DNA of 64,000 nt from an uncultured Trichococcus sp. (GCF_963663645.1 NZ_OY760503.1:2485501-2549500); one strand, 5' to 3'; counted from the stretch's first letter, positions 33,251 to 43,179 are shown. Notes: a model not told the origin generated them from the sequence alone. Translations and numbers: made by a program.

Positions 33251-34027
33251 TCAAAGGATAGGGATTTGCCTTCTGACGGATGCGACACGATCGAGATCCA
33301 CCGATACGATCGCGATTCCCTCTTCAAAACCCAGTTGGGCCAAAACGCTTCCCCATGGATCCGCCACAAGCGAATGACCATATGCATGGTAGCTGAAAGC
33401 AAGATCGCGGGCGGGGCTGACCCCCACCATGAACAGTTGGTTGTCGACAGCACGCGCTCGGAACAGCAATTCCCAATGCGCCGGTCCGGTCGTCATATTG
33501 AATGCACCAGGCACAATGCAGACGAGCGCTCCTTGTTTTTGGAGCATCTGCCAGTCGCTTTGGAATCGGACGTCAAAGCAGATGCCCACACCGAAGAGGC
33601 CGAATTCGGTCTGAAACACACCCATTCCGTTTCCGGGGGACAGGGTATCTGATTCGCGGAAAGATTGCCCCCCGTCGACCTGGATATCGAACAAATGCGT
33701 TTTGCTGTAGTCATGGATCTCGTTTCCTTGTCGATCGAACGTATAGCTCGTATTATGGATTTTGTTGTCTTTGATCTGTGGAATCGATCCCCCGACCACA
33801 TAGATGGCATGTTCTTTCGCCATTTCCGATAGCCTCCGGTAGGTTTCCCCGCCTTTCGGTTCTGCGTATTCTCGGAAAAAGGCGTTATCATAAGGGCAGT
33901 TGAACATTTCCGGCAGCACTGCCATATCCGCTCCCCCCTGTGCTGCTTTGTTGACCAACTCTTCTGCACGCCTTATGTTTTTTTCCTTATCTGCTGTGAC
34001 CATCATCTGAAGTAAGGCTATTTCCAT
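33251..34027 (-). CDS. Carbon-nitrogen hydrolase (omega-amidase/Nit2-like)
   Basis: 258 residues with the nitrilase triad: Glu in VLPEMFNCPY (about 40), Lys in DYSKTHLFDI (about 107) and Cys in FGVGICFDVRF (about 149). The pattern is closest to omega-amidases (YafV/Nit2) that hydrolyse 2-oxoglutaramate or 2-oxosuccinamate. ATG at 34027 follows GGAAGGTG. The protein ends RRQIPIL then TGA; relatives continue with a K-x-RRPxLY-type tail, and the same frame after the TGA reads KRTLQIF, so about eight residues seem lost to a nonsense change. Confidence 0.82.
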   Translation of the reverse strand: MEIALLQMMVTADKEKNIRRAEELVNKAAQGGADMAVLPEMFNCPYDNAFFREYAEPKGGETYRRLSEMAKEHAIYVVGGSIPQIKDNKIHNTSYTFDRQGNEIHDYSKTHLFDIQVDGGQSFRESDTLSPGNGMGVFQTEFGLFGVGICFDVRFQSDWQMLQKQGALVCIVPGAFNMTTGPAHWELLFRARAVDNQLFMVGVSPARDLAFSYHAYGHSLVADPWGSVLAQLGFEEGIAIVSVDLDRVASVRRQIPIL

Positions 34028-34084
34028 CCCAATCACCTTCCTGTTCGTTTCCATAAGTATAACGTTTTGTTGCTCTAGTGTCAC

Positions 34085-34123
34085 AAAAAAGCAGAGACGG
34101 CTGGATTGCCCATCTCTGCTTTT
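34085..34123 (-). terminator. Terminator of the GW/L,D-transpeptidase gene
   Basis: AAAAGCAGAGA pairs with TCTCTGCTTTT across a 15-base loop; a T6 run follows on the minus strand. Confidence 0.85.
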
Positions 34124-34129
34124 AAAAGT

Positions 34130-36538
34130 CTAATAGACCACAACTGGTGTACCGACCGGATAACTGTAATAAAGTGTCCGGACCGCTTCATAAGGTGTGT
34201 TCACGCAACCGTGCGAGCCGTAGTAGAGGTAGACATCCCCGCCATAGCCGTGCGTCTGCCAAGGTGAATCGTGCAAGCCGACCATATTGCCCACAAACGG
34301 TATCCAGAAGTTGACGGGCGAAGCGTAATCCTCACCGATCAGAACCGATGGCGATTGTTTATAAGGTTGGATGTAGAACAAACCCCGTGGCGTGGCATTA
34401 TTGGCCGATGGTTTTCCGGTGATGACCGGGGCGGAAACGAGCATTGTTTCGCCCTTATAGGCCCAGACGCTTTGTTGACTCAGGCTGACGATGATATAAC
34501 TGTTGCCAATGTAGTAGTTGACTCCCGAGTTGCTGCGGAAATAACCATTGATCACCGACCAGTCCGGCCCTTTGGCGTAGGTAGGCAATCCCGAGAGTGC
34601 CGCTTTGTCAACCCAACCGATATAACTGCCGTTCAGGGAAATCAGGACGTAATGGCCATCCGCGGATTCCTTGACCGCATCGACTTGCTGACCAACGTAG
34701 CTGTCAGTGCTCGTCCGCCATTGGTAACCCGGATAGCCCCACGGCAAAGTATCGACGGAAAAACCGCCTTTCGCAATCGTTGGCGAGTAGCTCACGACGG
34801 TCCCACCGGAAATATTCTGCGCTTGTGCCCGGTAGCTGAAGTCCCCCAACGCTTTCTTGTCGATCCATCCCAGATTTTTTCCGTTCAGCGAAAGCAGCAC
34901 ATACAATCCGTTGGCTGTCTCCTTCACTGCCTCAAACCGTTGTCCTAGGTAGTCCGTTGAAGCGGCCATCTGTTGATAGCCGGCGTAACCCCAAGGCAGG
35001 CTGTCTATCGAGTACCCAGGTGAAGTGACGGCAGCTGTATAGGCAGCAACGACCGCGGAAGCTACATCCTGGACTTTTGGTGGAAGTGCGACATCGGCAA
35101 GGGCTCGCTTATCGACCCATCCCAAACGGGTCCCGTTGGAAGAAATCAAAACATATAATCCGTTCGGTGACTCTTGGATGGCTTGGATGCGTTCCCCGAT
35201 ATGGTTGCCGGTCGTGTCGATTTGCCCGTATCCGGCATAACCCCACGGCAGGCTGTCGATAGAAAAACCGCCAGACGCTATCGTGGCTGCGTAATCGACC
35301 GTTATCCCTGTTGCGAGTTCCTGCACTTTAAGCTGAATATAGATATCCGTCAACGCCCGTTTGTCGATCCAGCCAATTCGGTTGCCGTTCAAAGCAATCA
35401 ACGCATAGAGGCCGTTTGCGGTCTCCTTGACTGCCTGAACACTTTGGTTCAAAAAGTCCGCACTCGTTGCCATCTGGGCATAGCCGGCATAGCCCCATGG
35501 CAGACTGTCGATGGAAAAGCCGGCTGCCCCGATCCGAGCGGCATAGTCGACCGTCAGCGCTGATGCAATATCCTGCACTTTTGGCGGACTGTAAATGTCC
35601 GACAGAGCCCTTTTGTCGATCCAGCCCAACTTCTCGCCGTTAAGGGAAATAAGGACATATTGGCCATTGGCTGTTTCTTTTTCAGCCTGTATTTTCTGAT
35701 CAAAATAAGCTGCGCTCGTTCCCATATACATGTAGCCGGCGTACCCCCATGGCAAACTATCGATAGAATAATTTTTCCCGCTGATGCGTGCAGTATAATC
35801 AACGGTAATCGCTGAGGCAAGATCTTGTACTTTAGGGATGATGACAATATCGGAAAAGGCTCGCTTATCGACCCATCCCAGCTTTTCGCCGTTCAGCACC
35901 GCCAAGGCGTAAAGACCGTTCTGCGATTCTCTGATCACCTCGATTTTTTGCCCTGTGAAATCGTTCGTCATATAGCGGAAAGCATAGCCTGCATCGCCCC
36001 ATGGCAGACTATCGAGCGTAAAGTCGCCTTTGGCAATGATGGCTGTGTAGGAAACGACTACGTCCGAAGAGCTTTCCTTTACTTCGGGTAGTGCTGCTGC
36101 AGCCGCTGCAGTCATTTCCACTGCGGGTGCAGACTCAAGCGGCGTGGCATCGCTTGGTTGAGGGGCAGTTTCGATAACAGCTGGCATCGATCCGCTCATT
36201 GGGGGAAGCCCCTCGTTGCTTGCAGGAACCTCTTCCGCATATTCCTCCGATGAGATATCCGATGCCGCATCTTCTGGAAAATCCGATGATTCACTCACTG
36301 TTTCTTCGATCAGAGCATCAGCAACAGAGTTGTCCGCATCCTCATTGAGGACGGAAGATTGCTCAAGCATATCCGGTTCTTCTGTTTCGAAAGGCTCGCT
36401 CCCGATGGTGCTGCTTGCATTCGCTCCGCTAGTTTCCGCAAAAACTGAGGGTGCCGGTGCCGCCATCAGCATGACTGCGGACAGACCGCAAACCGTAAGG
36501 ACACACCATTGAGATTTAACTTTACGCAATTTTTTCAT
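34130..36538 (-). CDS. L,D-transpeptidase with six GW modules
   Basis: 802-residue exported cell-wall protein. A signal peptide (cleavage after SVFA, about residue 35) is followed by an acidic Ser/Glu/Pro linker (about 40-165). Six consecutive GW-type (SH3-like) modules of about 80 residues then run from about 170 to 655, each with (S/T)LPWGxxGY and LGWVDKxAL or LGWIDKxAL-like ends. A YkuD catalytic domain closes the protein, with HDSPWQ and YGSHGCVNTPYEA (Cys near 775). GW modules bind lipoteichoic acid, while YkuD enzymes make 3-3 cross-links or attach proteins to peptidoglycan. ATG at 36538 follows GGTGGGG. Confidence 0.9.
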   Translation of the reverse strand: MKKLRKVKSQWCVLTVCGLSAVMLMAAPAPSVFAETSGANASSTIGSEPFETEEPDMLEQSSVLNEDADNSVADALIEETVSESSDFPEDAASDISSEEYAEEVPASNEGLPPMSGSMPAVIETAPQPSDATPLESAPAVEMTAAAAAALPEVKESSSDVVVSYTAIIAKGDFTLDSLPWGDAGYAFRYMTNDFTGQKIEVIRESQNGLYALAVLNGEKLGWVDKRAFSDIVIIPKVQDLASAITVDYTARISGKNYSIDSLPWGYAGYMYMGTSAAYFDQKIQAEKETANGQYVLISLNGEKLGWIDKRALSDIYSPPKVQDIASALTVDYAARIGAAGFSIDSLPWGYAGYAQMATSADFLNQSVQAVKETANGLYALIALNGNRIGWIDKRALTDIYIQLKVQELATGITVDYAATIASGGFSIDSLPWGYAGYGQIDTTGNHIGERIQAIQESPNGLYVLISSNGTRLGWVDKRALADVALPPKVQDVASAVVAAYTAAVTSPGYSIDSLPWGYAGYQQMAASTDYLGQRFEAVKETANGLYVLLSLNGKNLGWIDKKALGDFSYRAQAQNISGGTVVSYSPTIAKGGFSVDTLPWGYPGYQWRTSTDSYVGQQVDAVKESADGHYVLISLNGSYIGWVDKAALSGLPTYAKGPDWSVINGYFRSNSGVNYYIGNSYIIVSLSQQSVWAYKGETMLVSAPVITGKPSANNATPRGLFYIQPYKQSPSVLIGEDYASPVNFWIPFVGNMVGLHDSPWQTHGYGGDVYLYYGSHGCVNTPYEAVRTLYYSYPVGTPVVVY

Positions 36539-36737
36539 CACTTTCCCCACCAATCCATCCGATTATTGTAAAGGCTTACAAATGCTGTTGCGCAAAAAAA
36601 TTTGATGATGGCACTATGTAGATCCGCCTCATACTTTAATTATATCAATATATTTTATATCTTCAATATTTATAAGTTATTTTCTGTGATTTGAAGGGAT
36701 ATTTGCTGACAATCTCATTTGTTGCACCGGTAAAATT

Positions 36738-36783
36738 CAAAAAAGAGCCGAGCTGAAACCGATCGGGTCCCTGCTCAACTCTT
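36738..36783 (-). terminator. Terminator of the Lon-like protease gene
   Basis: AAGAG-CC-GAGC pairs with GCTC-AA-CTCTT, followed by T6 on the minus strand. The remaining 250 bases up to the transpeptidase gene are AT-rich and hold nothing else I recognise. Confidence 0.65.
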
Positions 36784-36825
36784 CCTTTCATCTAAAGTAC
36801 ACGAGGACATTATGGCAAGGTTGCA

Positions 36826-39273
36826 TCATTCTAAGTCGTAGTCGTCACTTCTGTATTTGCTGTACGGATCATTCGCATTTTGCGCAGCTTCGATGCTCTT
36901 GTTGTATTTTTCCAGTTTCTGCTGGACTTTATGGAAGACGCTGCCTTCTGTGAAATTTCCGTCCGGTTCGCGTTTTCCGCAATTCAGCCCGGTCAGCAAC
37001 TCGATCCCTTCCGCAACCGTTTTAACGGAATAGATATGGAATTTGGCAGCCTTCACAGCCTCGATGATTTCCTCCTTCAGCATGAGATCATCGACATTCT
37101 GATCCGGAATGATGACTCCTTGCTCTCCGTTCAAGCCTTTCGCCTCGCAAAGATCGAAAAAGCTTTCGATTTTTTCGGTGGCGCCGCCGATCGGCTGGAT
37201 TTCACCCTTCTGATTGATGGAACCCGTAACAGCGAGATTCTGCTTCAACGGTACATCAGCAAGACTGGACAGGAGTGCATAAAGCTCAGCACTGGAGGCA
37301 CTATCTCCGTCGACACCGCCGTAATTCTGTTCAAAAGTCAACTGAGCGCTCACTGCCAACGGTTTCTCCTGTGCAAACTGCCAGCCCAGAAAGCCTGCCA
37401 GCGTCAATACCCCTTTTGAATGGCTGCTGCCGCTCATTTTGGTTTCACGCTCAATATTTGTCACACCGTTCGAACCGATATAGGTACGGGCAGTTATCCG
37501 CGTCGGATGGCCAAAAGCATACTCTTCGGTCTGGATTACTGAAAGGCCGTTCACTTGGCCTACGACCGCATCCTGAACATCGATCATGATCTTGTTCTTC
37601 AATAACATTTCCTGGAATTTTTCTTCGATCATATTAGCCCGGTATTTCCTGTCAGCCAAGGCTTTTTGCACGTGCACGTCGGAAACCATCGTTGCCCCCT
37701 CGTATTTGGCGATGGCGCTGGATTCATGGACAATTTCAGTGATTTCGTTGAATTGAGTGGACAATTTAGCCTGATTACCAGCAAGGCGCGATCCGTATTC
37801 GATAACTTTCCCCAAGCCGCTACGGTCAAAATGGAGGATTCCCGTTTCTTCGCAGATCGAGCTGATGAAAGAAACATACTTTCTGATATTCTCTTCGTTC
37901 CGTTCCATATTGATGTCGAAATCGACTTTTACTTTGAACAGTTTCCTGAAATCTTCATCATAGGTCAGCACTTTGTAGAATATCGGACTGCCGATCAAAA
38001 TTATTTTGACGTTCAATGGAATGGTCTCTGGTTTCAGTGTCAAGGTCGGCACGTAGCGGTATTGCTCGCCGATGTTTTCGATCAGGGCTTGTTGATGCTT
38101 CAATACTTTTTTCAGGGCATCCCACATGAACGGATCGAACAGGACATCTTTGGCCTGCAGCACCAGATACCCACCGTTTGCCTGATGGATGGCGCCGGCC
38201 TTTACCATGGTGAAGTCAGTCGTAGTGAACATGAATTGATTTTTGTATTCGATTTTTCCGAAGATATTGTAATAATTCGTAAATGGTTCGATGATCGCTG
38301 GGGCGCCCTTGCTGTTCTCATTGTTCACAAAGAGATTGACTTTGTATTTTATGAAGGGGTCACCGTCGTTTTCCGGCAGCTGAAATGGATTTTGAGCTTG
38401 CGGTGCATCAGCCAACCGGAAAATGAGATTGTTTTCGGTGATGTCCGTAAGCACTTTGTCAAGATAATCTTGGATTTTTTCCGAATAAGCATATTTTTCT
38501 TTTAATCTGGCGATGGACGGCTCCGTCGCAAACCGTGTTATTTGTCTGTCCAACTCCTTGAGCTGTTTGTCGGCTTCCTTTTCGAGCGCGCGCGAACCGC
38601 GGATGATTTCATCCAGCCTCTTCTCAAGCTTGTAAGTATTCTCATCAATGATTTTCCGTTCTTCCGCCGAAAGAGCTTTATATTCTTCCGGGGAAAGCTG
38701 CTTGCCGTCACGGATAGGAATCAAGGCCACGCGTCCAGGCGCTTGCCTGACGATGAATCCGGCCTTTAGCGCTTCCTGTTCGATGCTCCGGAAAACAGCA
38801 TCCACCTTCTCCTGCACAACTTTGATAATCGTGCCTTTCTGTTGATCATAATCACTGCTCTCGAACGTTTTCGGAATCAGGCTACGCATGTCATCTATGA
38901 ACTCGGTCATGTCATTGCGGAATACCTTTCCTTGCCCTACAGGCAGGGATACCGCGATCGGTTTGTCCCGATCGGTAAAATTATAGATATAACACCAATC
39001 ATCAGGCGTATTGCCTTTTTCTGCCAATCTGGATACTACAGTCTGGACATAGCTGCTCTTTCCGGTTCCCGGTGGACCGGAAACGAAAATATTGTAGCCA
39101 GGCATGGTCATTCCCAGCCCGAAGTCCATCGATTTAACGGCCCGATCCTGACCGATGATGCCCTGCAAGGGAGGGACATCCCGGGATGATTCGCAAAAAT
39201 TAAGTTCACCTGTATGCAGATAACTCCAGCGCAGTTTCTCGACCGGAATACGGTATATTTCTTCAAGCGACAT
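36826..39273 (-). CDS. Lon-like (AAA_32/S16) ATP-dependent protease
   Basis: 815-residue protein of the Lon-related family with an AAA_32-type ATPase part and a C-terminal S16 protease domain. Walker A GPPGTGKSS is near residue 65, a coiled-coil segment near 200-320, and the Ser-Lys dyad is in GDSASSAE (about 654) and GGATEKIE (about 697). Unlike LonA there is no N-terminal LonN substrate domain. ATG at 39273 is chosen because AAAGGAG lies 8 bases before it; a longer frame of 15 residues lacks a site. Likely a cytosolic protein-quality protease. Confidence 0.87.
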   Translation of the reverse strand: MSLEEIYRIPVEKLRWSYLHTGELNFCESSRDVPPLQGIIGQDRAVKSMDFGLGMTMPGYNIFVSGPPGTGKSSYVQTVVSRLAEKGNTPDDWCYIYNFTDRDKPIAVSLPVGQGKVFRNDMTEFIDDMRSLIPKTFESSDYDQQKGTIIKVVQEKVDAVFRSIEQEALKAGFIVRQAPGRVALIPIRDGKQLSPEEYKALSAEERKIIDENTYKLEKRLDEIIRGSRALEKEADKQLKELDRQITRFATEPSIARLKEKYAYSEKIQDYLDKVLTDITENNLIFRLADAPQAQNPFQLPENDGDPFIKYKVNLFVNNENSKGAPAIIEPFTNYYNIFGKIEYKNQFMFTTTDFTMVKAGAIHQANGGYLVLQAKDVLFDPFMWDALKKVLKHQQALIENIGEQYRYVPTLTLKPETIPLNVKIILIGSPIFYKVLTYDEDFRKLFKVKVDFDINMERNEENIRKYVSFISSICEETGILHFDRSGLGKVIEYGSRLAGNQAKLSTQFNEITEIVHESSAIAKYEGATMVSDVHVQKALADRKYRANMIEEKFQEMLLKNKIMIDVQDAVVGQVNGLSVIQTEEYAFGHPTRITARTYIGSNGVTNIERETKMSGSSHSKGVLTLAGFLGWQFAQEKPLAVSAQLTFEQNYGGVDGDSASSAELYALLSSLADVPLKQNLAVTGSINQKGEIQPIGGATEKIESFFDLCEAKGLNGEQGVIIPDQNVDDLMLKEEIIEAVKAAKFHIYSVKTVAEGIELLTGLNCGKREPDGNFTEGSVFHKVQQKLEKYNKSIEAAQNANDPYSKYRSDDYDLE

Positions 39274-39518
39274 GCAAAGGACTCCTTTACTGTTGGATTG
39301 CGCTGCTTGTTCCGTCATAGATATCTCCGGACACTAAATAACGTAAGCGCTGACATTCCCCAACTCTATTGTATAACAATTTTGATGAGATGTGGAATTT
39401 TTTCCATTTTGATTTGATTATTATACTGATTATTATTGCGCAAAAATTATCATTAGCCACTTTTCAGGCGCGGATTGCTGCGCTATACTGATGCAATAGG
39501 ACGGAGGGATCCATACGC

Positions 39519-39977
39519 ATGCGTTTTGCTTTCAACACCAAATCAACAGCTTTATGGCTCTGGATGTGCGTCATTTTTCTGCTGTCGCATCAAAATGGTC
39601 AAGATTCGTCCGAAACAAGCGGCATCCTATTGGAATTGCTGGAATTTATCGGAATCGGACCGGGCAGTTCGGTTCAGGGTGCACTCAGTTATTTGATCCG
39701 CAAGGCGGGCCACTTCACAGAATACTTGATTTTGGCTATCCTATTTTTGCGTTATCGGAAAGAACGAGGAACTTCGGAAAAATCAGCTTTGTATGCCTTT
39801 CTTTTCGTATTTCTTTATGCCTCCTCGGACGAGTTCCATCAGTCTTTCATTCCGGGAAGAGGTCCTGCCTTTTCCGATGTATTGATCGATACCGCAGGAG
39901 GACTGACCGGCATCATCCTGTATGGATGGAAACAGAGAATGACGGAGCGGCAAAAACCGATTTACTGCAAAAAATAA
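39519..39977 (+). CDS. VanZ-like membrane protein
   Basis: 152 residues with four membrane segments. The VanZ signature is present: SHQNGQDS, RKAGHFTEYLIL and SDEFHQSFIPGRGPAFSDVLIDTAGG. The family is linked to teicoplanin resistance in VanA clusters and to cell-envelope roles elsewhere; chromosomal copies like this have no assigned substrate. CGGAGGG lies before the ATG. No van genes are nearby. Confidence 0.85.
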   Translation: MRFAFNTKSTALWLWMCVIFLLSHQNGQDSSETSGILLELLEFIGIGPGSSVQGALSYLIRKAGHFTEYLILAILFLRYRKERGTSEKSALYAFLFVFLYASSDEFHQSFIPGRGPAFSDVLIDTAGGLTGIILYGWKQRMTERQKPIYCKK

Positions 39978-40018
39978 ACAGGCATCCGTCTTTGATGATG
40001 GATGCCTGTTTATTTTTT
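39969..40018. terminator. Bidirectional terminator
   Basis: A 19-bp stem, 39969-39987 with 40000-40018 (AAAAAATAAACAGGC ... GCCTGTTTATTTTTT), between convergent vanZ-like and nuclease genes; its left end overlaps the vanZ-like stop region. Confidence 0.88.
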
Positions 40019-40040
40019 GCGAGCATGCAGCAGATCAGCG

Positions 40041-40739
40041 CTAATTGACGGCGTCTTTGGGCTCGTTGAAGACATAAACGTTCAGATCGACTGAATCATC
40101 GCCGACGCTCTTCGCCATGATATGCAGCCCTTCGCAGATCAATTCATCGCCTTTGAAAATCGGCGTTACCCGATAGCGGACCGTAGTTCCTGCTTGGATT
40201 GCTTCACTGACAATGAACTCTGCAGCAAAGTACATGGCCGGATAATTCGCATTACGGTATAATGTCACCAGATTTCGCCAATCCTCACCACTTCCGCCCA
40301 GCACATCGGCCAACAGATGTCCGCGGTTCAGCTGTTTGGGATTCGATTCATTCTGATTGCTTTTTGACCATCCCGTCGGCAGGATGCTGCTGTTTGCATC
40401 GGTGCCCGTCTGGTACATTTCCGGTGTAATCATGGCGTTCATTGTCGTGACCCTGTTCAGTTCATCCAGATCGCCGTAACTGATCCAGCCTTCCCCTTCA
40501 AAGTGCAATTCTGAAGAAAAAAAAGTGCTCTTTCCCCAATTGATTTCGATCGTATCCGCACCTGTATATTGAGGTACATCATCGGCGGAAAGGACAACGG
40601 AAACACTTGTTGAGCCGCCCTGGTTTGAAGTCGGATCGACTCCTTCATGTATTTCGATCCAGGTAAGGATGAGGAACCATGTAAACAACAACAGCAACCG
40701 CAACAGTTTATGCTTGCCTGAAGTTTTTCTTTTTGCCAT
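40041..40739 (-). CDS. DNA/RNA non-specific endonuclease (EndA-like), membrane-anchored
   Basis: 232 residues: an N-terminal uncleaved-looking signal anchor (LLRLLLLFTWFLILTWI), then a beta-beta-alpha-metal nuclease domain. The catalytic motif reads LNRGHLLADVLGG (DRGH in the family, with Asn in the first position here), followed by WRNLVTLYRNANYPAMYFAAE containing the metal-binding Asn. Relatives include the streptococcal competence nuclease EndA and secreted nucleases. It could serve DNA uptake, scavenging or defence; competence genes are not adjacent. Confidence 0.82.
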   Translation of the reverse strand: MAKRKTSGKHKLLRLLLLFTWFLILTWIEIHEGVDPTSNQGGSTSVSVVLSADDVPQYTGADTIEINWGKSTFFSSELHFEGEGWISYGDLDELNRVTTMNAMITPEMYQTGTDANSSILPTGWSKSNQNESNPKQLNRGHLLADVLGGSGEDWRNLVTLYRNANYPAMYFAAEFIVSEAIQAGTTVRYRVTPIFKGDELICEGLHIMAKSVGDDSVDLNVYVFNEPKDAVN

Positions 40740-40864
40740 TTCTATCCCCCACTGATAATAATTGAAAGCATTCCTTCATTCTATCAGTCAACCATCGGGA
40801 GTGCAAACCAATTTCTGCCAACAATCGCACCCATTCCCTTTGGCAAAGCAGATTATATTTTGGG

Positions 40865-40897
40865 AACAAAAAACTCTTCTAGAATCACAAGAAGAGT
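40865..40897 (-). terminator. Terminator of the metallophosphoesterase gene
   Basis: ACTCTTCT (40873-40880) pairs with AGAAGAGT (40890-40897), followed by TTTTTTG on the minus strand. Confidence 0.78.
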
Positions 40898-40910
40898 CGG
40901 TAAGGCAAGA

Positions 40911-41834
40911 TTATTCAGTTACTGGCTCATTTTTGACGCTCGCCCGGATATCGAATTTTTCGATCGGATCCGGCCCGCGCATGACTTCCCGTTTGATCTG
41001 AAGCAAGCCATCCTCATTCACGCGCGTTTTCCATCTGACCAATTGGATCTGTCCACCGGTAATCTCGATGGCAGTGATGCTTGTCGGATAGATGCAGCAG
41101 CCCGAATTGAAGTATGGCAAATCTTTTGTCTTTGGGTATTTGAAACGGTGCGTATGGCCGCAGATAAGCATTTTTTCATGCTTCTGGATCCACTTCACAT
41201 AGTTTTTTTCGATTTTATGCCGTTTGTTCATATTTTTCACGGGACTCGTTGGGCTCTTGACGCCGAATGCGTGCAGGAACCGCCAAAAATACTTCAAGGA
41301 AAGCATCGTCAGGTACCACAGTTGATCGTTCGGCAGATCGCCTTGCATGCCATGGACGACGAATATTTCCTGTTTCGTTTTCCGGTCCTTCAATACCAAT
41401 GCTTCGATCGGTCGGATCCCAGGAAGGAAATCATAGAAAAACTCGGTATACTCATCATAGTTGCGGTAATAATTTTGCTTCACATACCATTGGCTTTTCA
41501 GATAGATATTGTGGTTCCCGTAGATCATGATCAAACGTTTTTCATCATAAAAACGTTTCAGGATAGTAAATACTTCCGGATGGGCATTTTTGATGTGCTT
41601 GAAGTCGTGATGCTCCCACAGTTCATCCCCGTCACCGTTTTCAACATATATGAACTCATTCTTATAATAGTATTCCATGGCATGCAGAAAAATATTTTTG
41701 TTGCGCGAAAATTCATCCGAAAGGCTCCCATCGCCTCTATGACAGTCACTGAAGAAAACATAGTTTGATGTCTCATCGATGTATTCGACCCTTGCTTTTT
41801 CATAGGCCTCCGTCAGTCGTTTATCCGTAAACAT
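40911..41834 (-). CDS. Calcineurin-like metallophosphoesterase
   Basis: 307 residues with the two-metal phosphoesterase motifs in order: FSDCHRGD, ENGDGDELW, YGNHN, VVHGMQGD and CGHTHRFKYP. The GNHN and GHTH elements bind the dinuclear centre. The substrate cannot be told; relatives act on nucleotides, phospholipids or cyclic nucleotides. ATG at 41834 follows CGAGGTG. Monocistronic with its own terminator. Confidence 0.82.
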   Translation of the reverse strand: MFTDKRLTEAYEKARVEYIDETSNYVFFSDCHRGDGSLSDEFSRNKNIFLHAMEYYYKNEFIYVENGDGDELWEHHDFKHIKNAHPEVFTILKRFYDEKRLIMIYGNHNIYLKSQWYVKQNYYRNYDEYTEFFYDFLPGIRPIEALVLKDRKTKQEIFVVHGMQGDLPNDQLWYLTMLSLKYFWRFLHAFGVKSPTSPVKNMNKRHKIEKNYVKWIQKHEKMLICGHTHRFKYPKTKDLPYFNSGCCIYPTSITAIEITGGQIQLVRWKTRVNEDGLLQIKREVMRGPDPIEKFDIRASVKNEPVTE

Positions 41835-41949
41835 GCACTTCACCTCGTCTCACTGAATCCGTTACCTTTATTATAGTTCTCCAAGGCTGGAAGTGCCACT
41901 ATTTAGAGCATAGAGGAAAAGGATGATGTGGCACCATTCCCAAATAGGT

Positions 41950-41994
41950 CACAAAAAGCCCCAACCACAGAAGCTGATTCTACTGTAGTTGGGG
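41950..41994 (-). terminator. cysK terminator
   Basis: CCCCAACCACAG (41959-41970) pairs with CTGTAGTTGGGG (41983-41994) with one mismatch; CTTTTTGTG follows on the minus strand. Confidence 0.8.
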
Positions 41995-42018
41995 AGCTAG
42001 CATTATTCGATTTGAAGC

Positions 42019-42942
42019 TTAATTCTGAAACACTGGTGTGGAAAGGTATCTTTCACCATTGTCCGGGGCAATCGTCACTATCGATTTGCCTGCACCAAGT
42101 TGACCGGCCAAGGCGATGGCTCCTGCCACTGCCGCACCGCTGGAGATGCCCACAAGAATGCCCTCTTCTTTGGCTAATCTGCGGGTCATTTCGAACGCTT
42201 CTTCACTTGAAACCTGGAATACGCCATCGAAAACCGCTGTGTCCAATACTTCCGGAATGAAGCCGGTACCGATTCCCTGGATCTTATGCGGGCCTTTTTG
42301 GCCTCCGCTCAATACGGCAGATTCGGAAGGTTCCAGCGCGTAAATGCCGATAGCCGGATTCACTTTCCGTAAGGCTCTGCCTACCCCTGTGATCGTACCG
42401 CCTGTTCCGACTGCCGACAGGAAGGCATCCGGGCCGACGCCGCCGAAAGCTGCGATGATTTCCGGACCGGTTGTTGTTTCATGTATAGCTGGATTGGCTG
42501 GATTTTCGAACTGCAAAGGCAGAAAATAGCCAGGTTGTTCCGCAATTTCTTTGGCCTTCGCGATAGCTGAAGGCATCCCCTCAGAACCGGGAGTCAAAAC
42601 AAGTTCGGCTCCATAGGCTGAAAGCAACAGACGCCTCTCGATGCTCATCGTATCAGGCATCACAAAGATGGATTTATAGCCTTTCGCTGCCGCCAACATC
42701 GCCAAACCAACGCCGGTGTTGCCGCTTGTCGGCTCAACGATCGTGTCGCCTGGCTTCAAGACGCCCTCTGCCTCCGCTGCTGCAATCATATTCAAGGCGA
42801 TGCGATCCTTTATGCTGCCCCCTAAATTGAACGCCTCCAATTTTAAATAGACATCGGCGAAGCCTTCCGGTACGATATTTCCCAATTTTATGATCGGTGT
42901 ATCGCCGATCAACTCTGCTACAGATGATACTATCTTAACCAT
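42019..42942 (-). CDS. cysK: Cysteine synthase A
   Basis: O-acetylserine (thiol)-lyase, 307 residues, making cysteine from O-acetylserine and sulfide with PLP. The PLP lysine is in [15 protein letters not shown] (about 42), the substrate loop in [12 protein letters not shown], and the phosphate-binding loop in [11 protein letters not shown] (about 178-188). ATG at 42942 follows GGGGGAA; the longer upstream frame is not protein-like. It is monocistronic: no cysE or cystathionine genes adjoin. No S-box or T-box was found upstream. Confidence 0.92.
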   Translation of the reverse strand: MVKIVSSVAELIGDTPIIKLGNIVPEGFADVYLKLEAFNLGGSIKDRIALNMIAAAEAEGVLKPGDTIVEPTSGNTGVGLAMLAAAKGYKSIFVMPDTMSIERRLLLSAYGAELVLTPGSEGMPSAIAKAKEIAEQPGYFLPLQFENPANPAIHETTTGPEIIAAFGGVGPDAFLSAVGTGGTITGVGRALRKVNPAIGIYALEPSESAVLSGGQKGPHKIQGIGTGFIPEVLDTAVFDGVFQVSSEEAFEMTRRLAKEEGILVGISSGAAVAGAIALAGQLGAGKSIVTIAPDNGERYLSTPVFQN

Positions 42943-43076
42943 GCTGATTCCCCCATTAAGTGTGTTATTCATGAATGTATGTGCCAAAAATCGAGACTGC
43001 TGCTGCTTCTCTGACCTCGGGTGATAAGGGTAGCTTAACACGCGAAACCTTTTGTGAAAATCAGATATAAACGAAC

Positions 43077-43170
43077 AAGGGTGATCGTTTATTCCGAACA
43101 CCCTTACTAATTATCGAAATGCTCAAAAGAAAATTAGCGCAAAAAAAAAAAGCCGAAATTTCTTCGACGC
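43077..43170 (-). terminator. Probable terminators of the DUF6241-like gene
   Basis: Minus strand after the stop: a weak CGAA/TTCG stem running into T12 (43139-43170), then a second 7-bp hairpin, AAGGGTG (43077-43083) with CACCCTT (43099-43105). Both are short; the T-run makes the first the more likely terminator. Confidence 0.45.
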
Positions 43171-43179
43171 CTTTCTTTA

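Noticed and set aside
43077-43105. AAGGGTG hairpin upstream of cysK as a possible T-box or S-box
   Set aside because: Only a 7-bp simple hairpin; none of the conserved riboswitch cores is present, and it fits better as a weak terminator.
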